A stretch of 64,000 nt of DNA, taken from the NCBI RefSeq assembly GCF_003931565.1, contig NZ_RRYI01000005.1, positions 62,001-126,000 on the forward strand, read 5' to 3'. The position numbers and the translations under genes were made by a program. Below are positions 47,758 to 55,838 of this stretch, one piece after another. Source of the stretch: Caulobacter sp. 602-1. GTDB lineage: Bacteria; Pseudomonadota; Alphaproteobacteria; Caulobacterales; Caulobacteraceae. The number at the start of each line of letters is the position of its first letter. The stretch's first letter is position 1. The notes under the pieces are model-generated. The model worked only from the letters and a program-made list of their open reading frames with translations, searched no databases and was not told the DNA's origin.

Positions 47758-48981
47758 ATGTCGGTATTTCGCAAGGCGCTGGCCGGGACGGCCCTGACGC
47801 TGCTGCTGGCGGGGCCGCTCCAAGCGCAGACGGCCGCCACGCCGCCGCAACAGACCGAGTCCGACGGCTACACGCGCTATGAACTGCTGGGCCCGGGCAG
47901 TCACAAGTTCCGGATCGTCTACGAGATCACCGCCAGCACGCCAGGGGCGAGCGCCTACTACAATCCCATCCGGCCCGGCAGCGTGGCCACCGACGAAAGC
48001 GTCAGCGACCGCGCCACCGGCAAGCCGCTGAAGTTCGACGTGGTCGGCGGCGATGTCGCCAAGGCCGGCGGGGTGCGCGGGGCCAGTCCCGACGGCAGCT
48101 ACATCCGCGTCGAGCTGGCCCATCCGGTGCCGGCCGACGGCGGCGAGGGCCGGGTGCTGATCGACAAGACCTATGAGGACGCCAAGAGCTACTATCAGGA
48201 GGGCGAGCTGATCGTCTTCGACCGGCCGCTGGGCGTGAAGCGCAACGCGGTGGTTCTGCCGGCGGGCTACGAGCTGGTGTCCTGCAACTATCCGGCCCAG
48301 GTGCTGCAGGAGGCCGACGGCCGCCTCAAGATCGCCTTCTGGAACAACACCCCGGCCCAGGCGCCGCTAGTGGTCAAGGCGCGGCCTTCGCCGAACCTGA
48401 AATCTGGCGCCTCGTCACAGGCCAAGGCGCTGGACGAGCGCGCCCACCAGAGCCGCGAGATCGCGTACTTCCTGCAGCCGCCGGAAACCCACAGCTTCGA
48501 TCTCTATCACGACTACACCGAGACCCGGCCGGGCGTGGGCGTCTATGTCAATATCGTCCGGGCCGGCAGCGCCGCCTCCAAGCCATCGGCGCGCAACCTC
48601 GACACCGGCGCGGCCCTGAAGTGGGAGATGCTGAAGGGCGCCGACATCCTGAAGGCCGCGCCCGACCAGAAGGGCGTCACGCCCGAGACCGAGGCTATCG
48701 TTTTCCACTTCGATCCCGTGAAGCCGGGCCAGAGCGCTCGCCTGCGCTTCAGCGAGACCTATACCGACGCCGAGCGCTACACGCTGGTCGGCGACGAGCT
48801 GGTCTGGCGGCGGTCATTCGGCCGGCCGCTGAACACCGTGGTGCTGCCCGCCGGCTGGGTGCTGACCAACAGCTCCGTCCCGGCCACGGTCAAGACCTTG
48901 CAAGACGGCCGCGTCCAGCTGGAGTTCATCAACCCCCGCACCGACGAGATCGACACCATCATCACGGCGCGACGGCGCTAG
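47758..48981 (+). CDS. Secreted protein of unknown function with two internal repeats
   Basis: A 407-residue exported protein; the signal ends LQAQ and GGGGAGGG precedes ATG 47758. The mature protein is two homologous halves, about residues 38-215 and 225-405. Matching positions include [20 protein letters not shown] / [33 protein letters not shown] / [25 protein letters not shown] / [12 protein letters not shown] and [20 protein letters not shown] / [20 protein letters not shown]. The pattern is of two beta-sandwich domains. I recognise no family. Shared operator and export suggest a binding or enzymatic role in the same peptide/glycopeptide pathway. Confidence 0.82.
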   Translation: MSVFRKALAGTALTLLLAGPLQAQTAATPPQQTESDGYTRYELLGPGSHKFRIVYEITASTPGASAYYNPIRPGSVATDESVSDRATGKPLKFDVVGGDVAKAGGVRGASPDGSYIRVELAHPVPADGGEGRVLIDKTYEDAKSYYQEGELIVFDRPLGVKRNAVVLPAGYELVSCNYPAQVLQEADGRLKIAFWNNTPAQAPLVVKARPSPNLKSGASSQAKALDERAHQSREIAYFLQPPETHSFDLYHDYTETRPGVGVYVNIVRAGSAASKPSARNLDTGAALKWEMLKGADILKAAPDQKGVTPETEAIVFHFDPVKPGQSARLRFSETYTDAERYTLVGDELVWRRSFGRPLNTVVLPAGWVLTNSSVPATVKTLQDGRVQLEFINPRTDEIDTIITARRR

Positions 48982-50461
48982 GTTTTTTATAGAACACCGG
49001 CCGCTCGGGCAGGGCGGCCGGGTCGACCCAGTGGCCCTGGGCGATGACCCCGTCGATCCTCTCGATGTTGCGGATGTCTGCCAGCGGATCGGCGGACAGC
49101 AGCACCAGATCGGCGATCCTGCCGGGCGCGATGGTTCCGAGGTCTGGCATGGCCGCCGCGGCCGCGCCGGTCTTGGTCGCCGCGACGATCGCCTGCATCG
49201 GCGTCAGGCCCAGCTCCACGAAGCCTTCGATGGCGCGCAGCGTGGCGATGCCAGGCTCGGCCGCGTCGGGCTTCGGGGCGCGGCGAAACTCCGGCGCGTC
49301 GCCGAAGAAGGCGTCGGTGGCGGGCGTCACCCGGCAACCGGCCTTGATCAGGCGCTCGGCGTTGCGGCGCTGGATGTCCTCGTTGTCGCCCAGCATGTCC
49401 AGCCGCCGCCAGCGTTCGGCGCTGGTGGTCGCGGCCGGCAGCTTGTCGATCTGTCCTTGCGCCTCGGTGCGCTTGGCCAGGTGCTTTTCCCGCGCGGCGC
49501 CGGTGATCATGTTGGCGCGCACGCCGCATAGCACGTTCTTGTCGACGATCAGCCGGATCAGGTCGTCGGGCAGGTCGCGGCTCATCAGTTCGGGATGCTG
49601 GATCAGGTCGATGCCGGCCTCGACGGCGAGGCGCAGGCCTTCGGAGCTGGTGGCGTGGGTCTCGACCAGCTTGCCGCGCTTGTGAGCTTCTCCGACGATC
49701 ACCGCCTGCTGGCGCGGCGAGAAGCCGATCAGCGAGGGGCGGACGAAATGGCTGGTGCCGCCGTATTTGATGAAGTCGACGCCCTTGTCGAGATAGCGGT
49801 TCATGGCGACCCGCAGCTCGTCCGGGGTCATGTCCATGATCTCCTCACCCATGTCCTGGGCCAGCAGGTCGTTCCATTGCTCTTGAAAGACCGACAGGTC
49901 GGAATCCTTGGTCAGCGAGAACGACAGCGAGAACGGACCGCTCCAGCCCAGGATATTGCCGGCGGCCTTGATGCGCGCGCCGACCGCTTCGCCCCGGTCG
50001 ATGCGGTCGCGGACCGCCAGGGTCGGTGGCAGGACGCCATAGCTGTCGCGCACCGTGGTGACGCCGTACTTGAGGGCGCGCTGGGCGAACTCCAGCGCCA
50101 GCTCCTCGCCCCGATCGGCGTATTTCAGCGAGGTGTCGCGGCGCGCCGGCGTGCCGTAGACAGAGACGTGGGCGTTGCTGTCGATGAAGCCGGGCAGCAG
50201 ATAGCGGCCTCGGCCGTCAATGACGCGGACCTTCCTCGGCGGCTTGGCCGGCGTGTCGCCGATCGAGACGATGCGGCCGTTCTCGATCCGCACGGCGGCG
50301 TTGGGCCGAGGCGGGGCGCCTGTGCCGTCGATCACCGTGACGCCGGTGATGAGAAGAGGCTCTTGCGGCCTAGGCGCGGCCTGCGCGCAGAACCCCGACA
50401 GCCAGAGGACCAATCCTGAGGCGGCGGCGATCGCCGACCGTTGCGTCAATCCGCGCGCCAT
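48962..50461 (-). CDS. Secreted amidohydrolase, prolidase-like, with altered HxH
   Basis: A 499-residue exported protein (signal ends AQAA). It belongs to the same amidohydrolase subgroup as the gene at 34190-35851 but is well diverged. The lysine (VDFIKYGG), two His (VETHATS, DLIQHPE) and Asp (TPATDAFFG) metal ligands are present. The first ligand motif reads GFIDSNAHV, so the first His of HxH is Asn; some members of this subgroup share this. Its 3' end overlaps the convergent gene by 20 bases. Operator site 5 lies 33 bases upstream of its start, so it has its own regulated promoter although it follows the GntR gene on the same strand. Confidence 0.87.
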   Translation of the reverse strand: MARGLTQRSAIAAASGLVLWLSGFCAQAAPRPQEPLLITGVTVIDGTGAPPRPNAAVRIENGRIVSIGDTPAKPPRKVRVIDGRGRYLLPGFIDSNAHVSVYGTPARRDTSLKYADRGEELALEFAQRALKYGVTTVRDSYGVLPPTLAVRDRIDRGEAVGARIKAAGNILGWSGPFSLSFSLTKDSDLSVFQEQWNDLLAQDMGEEIMDMTPDELRVAMNRYLDKGVDFIKYGGTSHFVRPSLIGFSPRQQAVIVGEAHKRGKLVETHATSSEGLRLAVEAGIDLIQHPELMSRDLPDDLIRLIVDKNVLCGVRANMITGAAREKHLAKRTEAQGQIDKLPAATTSAERWRRLDMLGDNEDIQRRNAERLIKAGCRVTPATDAFFGDAPEFRRAPKPDAAEPGIATLRAIEGFVELGLTPMQAIVAATKTGAAAAAMPDLGTIAPGRIADLVLLSADPLADIRNIERIDGVIAQGHWVDPAALPERPVFYKKPSAVAP

Positions 50462-50490
50462 GGCTCATCCCCAAGCTTCTCAAGCTGGGG

Positions 50491-50515
50491 ACTGTATACG
50501 GTATCATATCGTACG
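50491..50515. promoter_or_regulatory. GTATAC operator (site 5) upstream of the amidohydrolase
   Basis: CTGTATACGGTATCATATCGTACG has core GTATAC at 50494-50499 and a second half-site CATATCGTAC. It fits the T-x-GT-nn-AC pattern of FadR-type GntR regulators. A small hairpin, CCCCAAGCTT/AAGCTGGGG (50469-50490), lies between it and the start codon at 50461. Confidence 0.72.
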
Positions 50516-50530
50516 CAATAAGCGCGGCGC

Positions 50531-51178
50531 CTAGGCCGACAGCTGCTGCTTCAGGTCCTTCATCGTGCCGCGGATGTGGGCGGCGGTCAGGGACTCGACC
50601 TTGGCGGCGTCGCCCTTCAGCCAGGCGTCGAGAAGCTCGCGATGCTCCTCGGCCGCACGGGCTTCCCGGCCATAGGGCTCCAGGTGGACGCGCACATAGC
50701 GCTCGGCCAGGACCTGAAGGCGTTCCAGCAGCTGATAGGTGACCAGGCCGCCCGAAGGCCGGATCATGGCCATGTGGAAGGCGCGGTTCATCGACACGTG
50801 ATCGCCCGGGGCGCCGCTCTGCTGGGCCGTCTCGAGGGCGGCCAGGGCGGCCTTGACCACCTGCTGATCCTCGGGCGTGGCCTTCTTGCAGCCCGCGGCC
50901 GTCGCGCCGGGCTCCAGCTTGAGGCGCAGATCGAACACCTCGTGCGCCTCGTCGACCGACAGCGGCCGAACGACATAGCCGCGGTTCGGGTAGGAGCTGA
51001 GCAGGCCGTCCTGCTCCAGCCGGCTCAGGGCCTCGCGCAGCGGGATCTTGCTGACCCCCAGCTCCTCGGCGATCGTGTCCTGTCGCACCGGCGTCCCAGG
51101 GGCCATCTGGCCCAGCAGGATACGCTTGCGGACCAGCTCATAGGTCTGGTCGGAGAGGGTGCGGACGACGATGGTCAT
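50531..51178 (-). CDS. GntR/FCD-family transcriptional regulator of the cluster
   Basis: A 215-residue FadR-subfamily regulator. Residues 10-75 are the winged helix (QTYELVRKRILLGQMAPGTPVRQDTIAEELGVSKIPLREALSRLEQDGLL). The FCD effector domain has EVFDLRLKLEPGA, the metal/ligand-type segment MNRAFHMAM and an EEHRELLDAW His. Such regulators usually repress and are released by a pathway intermediate. It is the third gene of the deaminase-epimerase-gntR transcript, and the GTATAC motif found at six promoters of this region fits the known FadR-type operator shape, so it is the likely binder; the ligand may be hydroxyproline or a downstream compound. Confidence 0.93.
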   Translation of the reverse strand: MTIVVRTLSDQTYELVRKRILLGQMAPGTPVRQDTIAEELGVSKIPLREALSRLEQDGLLSSYPNRGYVVRPLSVDEAHEVFDLRLKLEPGATAAGCKKATPEDQQVVKAALAALETAQQSGAPGDHVSMNRAFHMAMIRPSGGLVTYQLLERLQVLAERYVRVHLEPYGREARAAEEHRELLDAWLKGDAAKVESLTAAHIRGTMKDLKQQLSA

Positions 51179-51290
51179 CGGGTGGGCGTGTCTCTCAAGA
51201 AGCGCAAAGGCTTGGCGGCGCGAAGCGCGCCCTCAACGGTCATAGGTCCCTGTAACCGGCCAGTGCAAACAAGAAATCGTCGACCGCGCC

Positions 51291-52301
51291 CTAAACGACT
51301 TGAAAACCTCGCCAGAACTGGTCTGCCTGATCGATCCAGATCGTATTGAAGCCGGTCGAGATCGCCGAGCCCTCGACGGAGGGAATGATCGCGGCCTGAT
51401 CCCCGATTGCGGTTTCCGCCTCGACCTTGCCGATGAAGCGGCTGCGAATGAAGCTTTCATGCACGAAGGTCTCGCCGACCTTGAGCCTGTTCTTGGCGTG
51501 GAGATGGGCCAGGCGGGCCGAGGTGCCGGTGCCGCAGGGGCTGCGATCGATGGCCTTGTCGCCGTAGAACACCGCGTTGCGCCCATCGGCTTTGCCGTCT
51601 GCGCCTTCCGTGCTGGGACCGTCGGCCCACAAGACGTGGCTGACCCCGCGAATGGTCGGATCCAGCGGGTGGATGGGCGTGGTCTTCTCGCGCACCAATT
51701 CGCGGACGATGGGGCTGTAGCGCAGGATGTCCTGAGCGCTGAACGCGTCCAGGCCCTTGTACGCGCCCTGCGGCTCGACGATGGCGTAGAAGTTGCCGCC
51801 ATAGGCGACGTCCAGCTTCAGCGGACCCAGGCCCGGAACGTCGATCTCGATGTCGGTCACCGCCAGATAGGCCGGCACATTGACGATCTTCACCGCCGTG
51901 ACCTTGTCGCCCGCCGTCTTGTATTCGATGTCGATGACGCCGGCCGGCACTTCCAGCTTCAGGCGGCCCGGGACGCGCGGGGTGATCAGGCCGTTCTCCA
52001 GGGCGAAGGTGACCATGCCGATCGTGCCATGGCCGCACATCGGCAGGCAGCCGCTGGTCTCGACGAACAGGATGCCGGCCTCGGTGTCGTCGCGGGTGGG
52101 GGGATAGAGGAAGCCGCCGGACATCATGTCGTGGCCTCGCGGCTCGAACATGAGGCCCGTGCGGATCCAGTCGAAGCGCTCCAGGAAGTCCTGGCGGCGC
52201 TCGCTCATCGACGCGCCCCGGAGCAGGGGCGCGCCGCCGACGATCAGCCGTACGGGATTGCCGGCGGTGTGGCCGTCAATGCAGAAGAAGGTGTGACGCA
52301 T
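51291..52301 (-). CDS. lhpA: 4-hydroxyproline 2-epimerase
   Basis: A 336-residue proline-racemase-superfamily enzyme converting trans-4-hydroxy-L-proline to cis-4-hydroxy-D-proline. Both catalytic cysteines are present, Cys89 in LPMCGHGTIG and Cys256 in DRSPCGTGTSA, which rules out the dehydratase-type members with Thr or Ser. The N-terminal FCIDGHTAGNPVR is typical of the epimerases. It lies 30 bases after the DapA-family deaminase gene and 112 bases before gntR on one transcript. A flavoprotein dehydrogenase gene is divergent, giving successive pathway steps. Proline racemase activity is the alternative, less likely in this context. Confidence 0.94.
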   Translation of the reverse strand: MRHTFFCIDGHTAGNPVRLIVGGAPLLRGASMSERRQDFLERFDWIRTGLMFEPRGHDMMSGGFLYPPTRDDTEAGILFVETSGCLPMCGHGTIGMVTFALENGLITPRVPGRLKLEVPAGVIDIEYKTAGDKVTAVKIVNVPAYLAVTDIEIDVPGLGPLKLDVAYGGNFYAIVEPQGAYKGLDAFSAQDILRYSPIVRELVREKTTPIHPLDPTIRGVSHVLWADGPSTEGADGKADGRNAVFYGDKAIDRSPCGTGTSARLAHLHAKNRLKVGETFVHESFIRSRFIGKVEAETAIGDQAAIIPSVEGSAISTGFNTIWIDQADQFWRGFQVV

Positions 52302-52331
52302 GGCTGATCGACAGTCCTGGTTGATCGGGGC

Positions 52332-53231
52332 CTAGCCGACGGGACGGGTGGCGGCGGCCTTCTCGACCATGGCCGTCACCTCGGCGCGACGGGCCCCGGC
52401 CAGCGGCAGGCGCGGCGTGCGGACGCGCTCGGAGCCCCGGCCCATGATCTGCTCGGCCAGCTTGATAGACTGGACGAGATCATGTTCGGCGTCGAGGTGC
52501 AGCAGCGGCATGAACCAGCGGTAGATTCGCAGGGCTTCGGCCAGGTCGCCCCGGTCGATGGCGGCCACCAGGGCCACCGATTCCTGCGGGAAGGCGCTGG
52601 TCAGGCCCGAGACCCAGCCGTGGGCGCCCAGCAGCAGACCCTCCAGCGCGACGTCGTCGAGACCGGCCATCAGGATGTAGCGATCGCCGAAGACGTTGAG
52701 CAGGTCGGTGAAGCGGCGGGTGTCGGGCGCGCTTTCCTTGACCGCCACGATATTGGGCACGTCCGCCAGGCGCTGCAGCACGCTGGTGGTAATCGAGACG
52801 CGATAGGCCGGCGGGTTGTTGTAGAGCATCATCGGCAGGCTGGTGGCCGCCGCGACCGTGCGGAAGTGGTGCTCCAGCTCCAGCTCGGTCGGCACATAGA
52901 CCATGGCCGGCAGCACCATGAGGGCGTCGGCGCCGAGGGCTTCGGCGTCCTTGGCGAACTTGGCGGCGCGGTCGGTGGTCATTTCCGAGACACCGACCAC
53001 CACCGGAACGCGCCCCGCGACCACTTCGACGGCGGCTTTCAGCGCCGCGCGCTTCTCATCGGCTTCAAGCGAGTTGTTTTCGCCGCAGGTGCCGAGCACG
53101 ATGAGCCCATGGACGCCGTCCTTGATCAGGGCGTCGAGGACGCCCTGGCTCGCCTCGAAGTCGATGGACGAGTCCGCATTGAATTGAGTGGTCGCCGCTG
53201 GATAGACGCCGCGCCAGGAGATCGAATTCAT
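52332..53231 (-). CDS. DapA-family lyase, probable 1-pyrroline-4-hydroxy-2-carboxylate deaminase
   Basis: A 299-residue class I aldolase-fold protein. The Schiff-base Lys165 (IVAVKES) and Tyr137 (MMLYNNPPAY) are in place; the dihydrodipicolinate synthase GTTGE motif reads GTCGEN. In hydroxyproline pathways this family deaminates pyrroline-hydroxycarboxylate to 2-oxoglutarate semialdehyde (called LhpC or HypD). Neighbouring epimerase and D-amino-acid dehydrogenase support that role over lysine synthesis. ATG 53231 is preferred to upstream in-frame starts because it has GAGGT upstream and matches the family N-terminus. Site 6 lies in its promoter. Confidence 0.9.
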   Translation of the reverse strand: MNSISWRGVYPAATTQFNADSSIDFEASQGVLDALIKDGVHGLIVLGTCGENNSLEADEKRAALKAAVEVVAGRVPVVVGVSEMTTDRAAKFAKDAEALGADALMVLPAMVYVPTELELEHHFRTVAAATSLPMMLYNNPPAYRVSITTSVLQRLADVPNIVAVKESAPDTRRFTDLLNVFGDRYILMAGLDDVALEGLLLGAHGWVSGLTSAFPQESVALVAAIDRGDLAEALRIYRWFMPLLHLDAEHDLVQSIKLAEQIMGRGSERVRTPRLPLAGARRAEVTAMVEKAAATRPVG

Positions 53232-53258
53232 ACCGCTTGCACCTCTGTGATGTTCGTC

Positions 53259-53280
53259 TACCATATACGATATGAGATCT
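53259..53280. promoter_or_regulatory. GTATAC-like operator (site 6) between deaminase and dehydrogenase genes
   Basis: TACCATATACGATATGAGATC is the variant with ATATAC in place of GTATAC (53263-53268), followed by GATAT as in site 2. The minus strand reads CATATCGTATATGG, which matches the second half-site of site 5. The divergent starts are 75 bases apart, so one site can control both catabolic operons. Confidence 0.7.
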
Positions 53281-53306
53281 CGAGGTAAAGGCCTGGTGGC
53301 TGTCCA

Positions 53307-54587
53307 ATGAGTATAGTCGTTGTCGGCGGAGGCGTGGTGGGGCTTGCCTGCGCGTTGGATCTCCGACGCGCGGGCGCTGACGTGCTGCTCATCGACGAGG
53401 GCGCCGGTCCATCGGCGTCCTGGGGCAATGCCGGCCATATCGCCATCGAACAGGTCGAACCGATCGCCTCGATGAAGGCGTTGAGATCGGCGCCGACGCG
53501 CTGGTTCCCGCGCGGCGGGGCCCTGGACTTCAGATTCGCGGACATTCTCTCATGGGGCGGCTGGGCGGGGCGGTATGTCCAGGCCTGCGCGCCGGACGCC
53601 TTCGATCACGGAAAGGCGGCGCTGGGCGCCTTGCTCGCCGACGCGATCCCGGCCTGGCGACGTCTCGCCGCGGCGGCCGGCCGGCCCGACCTGCTGAGCG
53701 AGCGCGGCCACATCGTGGTCTGGGAGAGCCTGGCCAGCGCCGAAAAGGGCAGGGCGGCCTGGGGCGCGGCCGACATCGGCCAGGCGCGAACGCGCGACCT
53801 GCGAGGCGTCGAGCTGCTGGAGGTCGCCAGCCGTCTGGCCGTCGCTCCGGCGGGCGGCCTGCGTTTCGAGAACAGCGGGCAGATCAGCGATCCTGGCCTG
53901 GCCCTGCGGACCCTGCGCGACGCCTTCGTGGCCCTGGGCGGCACGATTCGTTCGGCCAGGGTCACGGCGCTGAGGCTCGAGGGCGGTCGCGCGGTCGTGG
54001 CCCTGGACGACGGCGAGGCGCCGCGAGCGGACCAGATCGTCCTGGCCGCCGGAGTCGGCAGCGGGCGGCTGATGCGAGGCCTGGGCCATGTCGCGCCCAT
54101 CGTCGCCGAGCGCGGCTATCACATCGAGGGCGAGGTCCTCGAAGGCGATGGACGCGCGTGGGGTGACCTGCCGCCGGTGGTCTTCGAGGACCGGTCGATG
54201 ATCGTCACCCGGTTCGGCGACCGGCTGAGGGCGGCCAGCTTCGTCGAGTTCGCCCGCCAGGATTCTCCGGCCGATCCACGCAAATGGGCGCGCCTGCATC
54301 GGCATGTGGGCGCGCTGGGCCTGCCGATGGCGGCGTCGCGCAGCCAGTGGATGGGCGCGCGGCCGACCTTGCCCGACTACCTGCCGGCCATCGGCGTCAG
54401 CCGCCGTGCGTCCAACCTGATCTACGCCTTCGGCCACCAGCATCTGGGTCTGACCCTGGCGGCGACGACCGGCGAGATCGTCACCGCCCTGGCCGGCGGC
54501 GGCGCGGCGGCGGTTGACCTGGCGCCGTTCGACCTGGACCGTTTCGCCCCCGGCGCCGCGCGCCGCGCCAAGGAGATCGCCGCATGA
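53307..54587 (+). CDS. FAD-dependent D-amino-acid dehydrogenase, probable D-hydroxyproline dehydrogenase
   Basis: A 426-residue flavoprotein of the DAO family. The dinucleotide-binding motif VVVGGGVVGL (residues 4-13) is at the N-terminus and the second FAD segment is near the C-terminus (MGARPTLPDYLPAIG, FGHQHLGLTLAATTG). In the hydroxyproline pathway it would oxidise cis-4-hydroxy-D-proline to pyrroline-4-hydroxy-2-carboxylate, passing electrons to the respiratory chain. It is the single-subunit type, not the three-part LhpBEF type. No good ribosome-binding site is visible before ATG 53307. Its stop overlaps the next start (ATGA). Confidence 0.92.
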   Translation: MSIVVVGGGVVGLACALDLRRAGADVLLIDEGAGPSASWGNAGHIAIEQVEPIASMKALRSAPTRWFPRGGALDFRFADILSWGGWAGRYVQACAPDAFDHGKAALGALLADAIPAWRRLAAAAGRPDLLSERGHIVVWESLASAEKGRAAWGAADIGQARTRDLRGVELLEVASRLAVAPAGGLRFENSGQISDPGLALRTLRDAFVALGGTIRSARVTALRLEGGRAVVALDDGEAPRADQIVLAAGVGSGRLMRGLGHVAPIVAERGYHIEGEVLEGDGRAWGDLPPVVFEDRSMIVTRFGDRLRAASFVEFARQDSPADPRKWARLHRHVGALGLPMAASRSQWMGARPTLPDYLPAIGVSRRASNLIYAFGHQHLGLTLAATTGEIVTALAGGGAAAVDLAPFDLDRFAPGAARRAKEIAA

Positions 54588-55786
54588 CGACCGGCATTGG
54601 CGGATCTTCCGCCGAACAGGAACTCGCTGACCTCGCGCCGCCGCCCGGCCGGCCCGCGCCGATCGACGCTGCCGAGCGCCGGGCGCGCCTGGCCAAGGCG
54701 CGGGGCCTGACGCGGGCGCTGGGCGCCCAGGCGCTGCTGATCGGCGCCGGCGCCAGCCTGCGCTATTTCACCGGCGTGACCTGGGGTGCGACCGAGCGAC
54801 TGGTCGCCATGCTGCTGCCCGTCGAGGGCGAGCCGATGATGATCTGCCCGGCCTTCGAGCTGGGCTCGCTGGAAGCCAGCCTGGGCGTCGAGGCCGAGAT
54901 CCGTCTCTGGCAGGAGGACGAGCCGCCGGGCGCGCTGGTCGCCGAGATGCTGAAGGCGCTGGGCGTCACGACCCTGGCCTTCGACCCGGCCCTGTCCTTC
55001 CAGGCCTTCGACGACGTCCGCCGGGCCGCGCCCGACCTCACCGTGCTGAACGCCGCGCCCGTCGTCGACGGCTGCCGCGGGATCAAGTCGCCGGCCGAGC
55101 TCGCTTTGCTGCAATACGCCAAGAGCCTGACCCTGGAGGTCCATCGCCGCGCCGCCGCGATCCTGCGCCCCGGGATCACCACCGGCGAGGTCAAGCGCTT
55201 CATCGACACGGCCCACCGCGCCTGCGGGGCCGACAACGGCTCGACCTTCTGCGCGGTGCAGTTCGGCGTCGCCAGCGCCTATCCGCATGGCGTGCCGGGC
55301 GAGCAGAGCCTGGCGGACGGCGATCTCGTGCTGATCGACACCGGCTGTCAGATCGACGGCTACCATTCCGACATCACCCGCACCTACGTCTTCGGGACGC
55401 CCAGCGCCGAGCACCGGCGGATCTGGGACATCGAGCACGAGGCCCAGGCCGCAGCCTTCGCGGCCGTGCGGCCCGGCGTGCCGTGCGAAGTGATCGACCA
55501 GACGGCGCGCGAGGTGCTGCAACGCCATGGCCTGGGCCCCGACTACGCCTTGCCCGGCCTGCCGCATCGCACCGGCCACGGCATCGGCCTCTCCATCCAT
55601 GAAGGCCCGTATCTGGTACGCGGCGACACGACCCCGCTGGCGGTCGGCATGTGCTTTTCCAACGAGCCGATGATCGTGCTGCCCGACCAGTTCGGCGTCC
55701 GGCTCGAAGACCATTTCCATGTCACGCCCGACGGCGCGGCCTGGTTCACCAAGCCTTCGGCCGCGATCGACAGGCCGTTTTCGTAA
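54584..55786 (+). CDS. M24-family Xaa-Pro peptidase
   Basis: A 400-residue cytosolic metallopeptidase with a creatinase-like N-terminal domain and the pita-bread domain. The five metal ligands are visible: Asp252 (LIDTGCQ), Asp263 (YHSDITRTY), His332 (HRTGHGIGL), Glu361 (SNEPMIV) and Glu375 (VRLEDHFHV). It should split Xaa-Pro or Xaa-hydroxyproline dipeptides after import. There is no signal peptide, so it acts after transport. Its start overlaps the dehydrogenase stop by four bases, and the permease follows by 52 bases, forming one operon for import, cleavage and oxidation. Confidence 0.93.
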   Translation: MTTGIGGSSAEQELADLAPPPGRPAPIDAAERRARLAKARGLTRALGAQALLIGAGASLRYFTGVTWGATERLVAMLLPVEGEPMMICPAFELGSLEASLGVEAEIRLWQEDEPPGALVAEMLKALGVTTLAFDPALSFQAFDDVRRAAPDLTVLNAAPVVDGCRGIKSPAELALLQYAKSLTLEVHRRAAAILRPGITTGEVKRFIDTAHRACGADNGSTFCAVQFGVASAYPHGVPGEQSLADGDLVLIDTGCQIDGYHSDITRTYVFGTPSAEHRRIWDIEHEAQAAAFAAVRPGVPCEVIDQTAREVLQRHGLGPDYALPGLPHRTGHGIGLSIHEGPYLVRGDTTPLAVGMCFSNEPMIVLPDQFGVRLEDHFHVTPDGAAWFTKPSAAIDRPFS

Positions 55787-55838
55787 AGCGCGGACCGGCG
55801 AGGGGGCCGGGCGCGACAACAACAGGGGACTGGGACTG

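Noticed and set aside
51291-52301. Proline racemase or trans-3-hydroxyproline dehydratase as the function
   Set aside because: Both catalytic cysteines are present, which excludes the dehydratase, and the dehydrogenase and deaminase next to it favour the 4-hydroxyproline epimerase over proline racemase.
52332-53231. Dihydrodipicolinate synthase for lysine synthesis
   Set aside because: The core motif differs (GTCGEN) and the gene lies in a regulated catabolic cluster.
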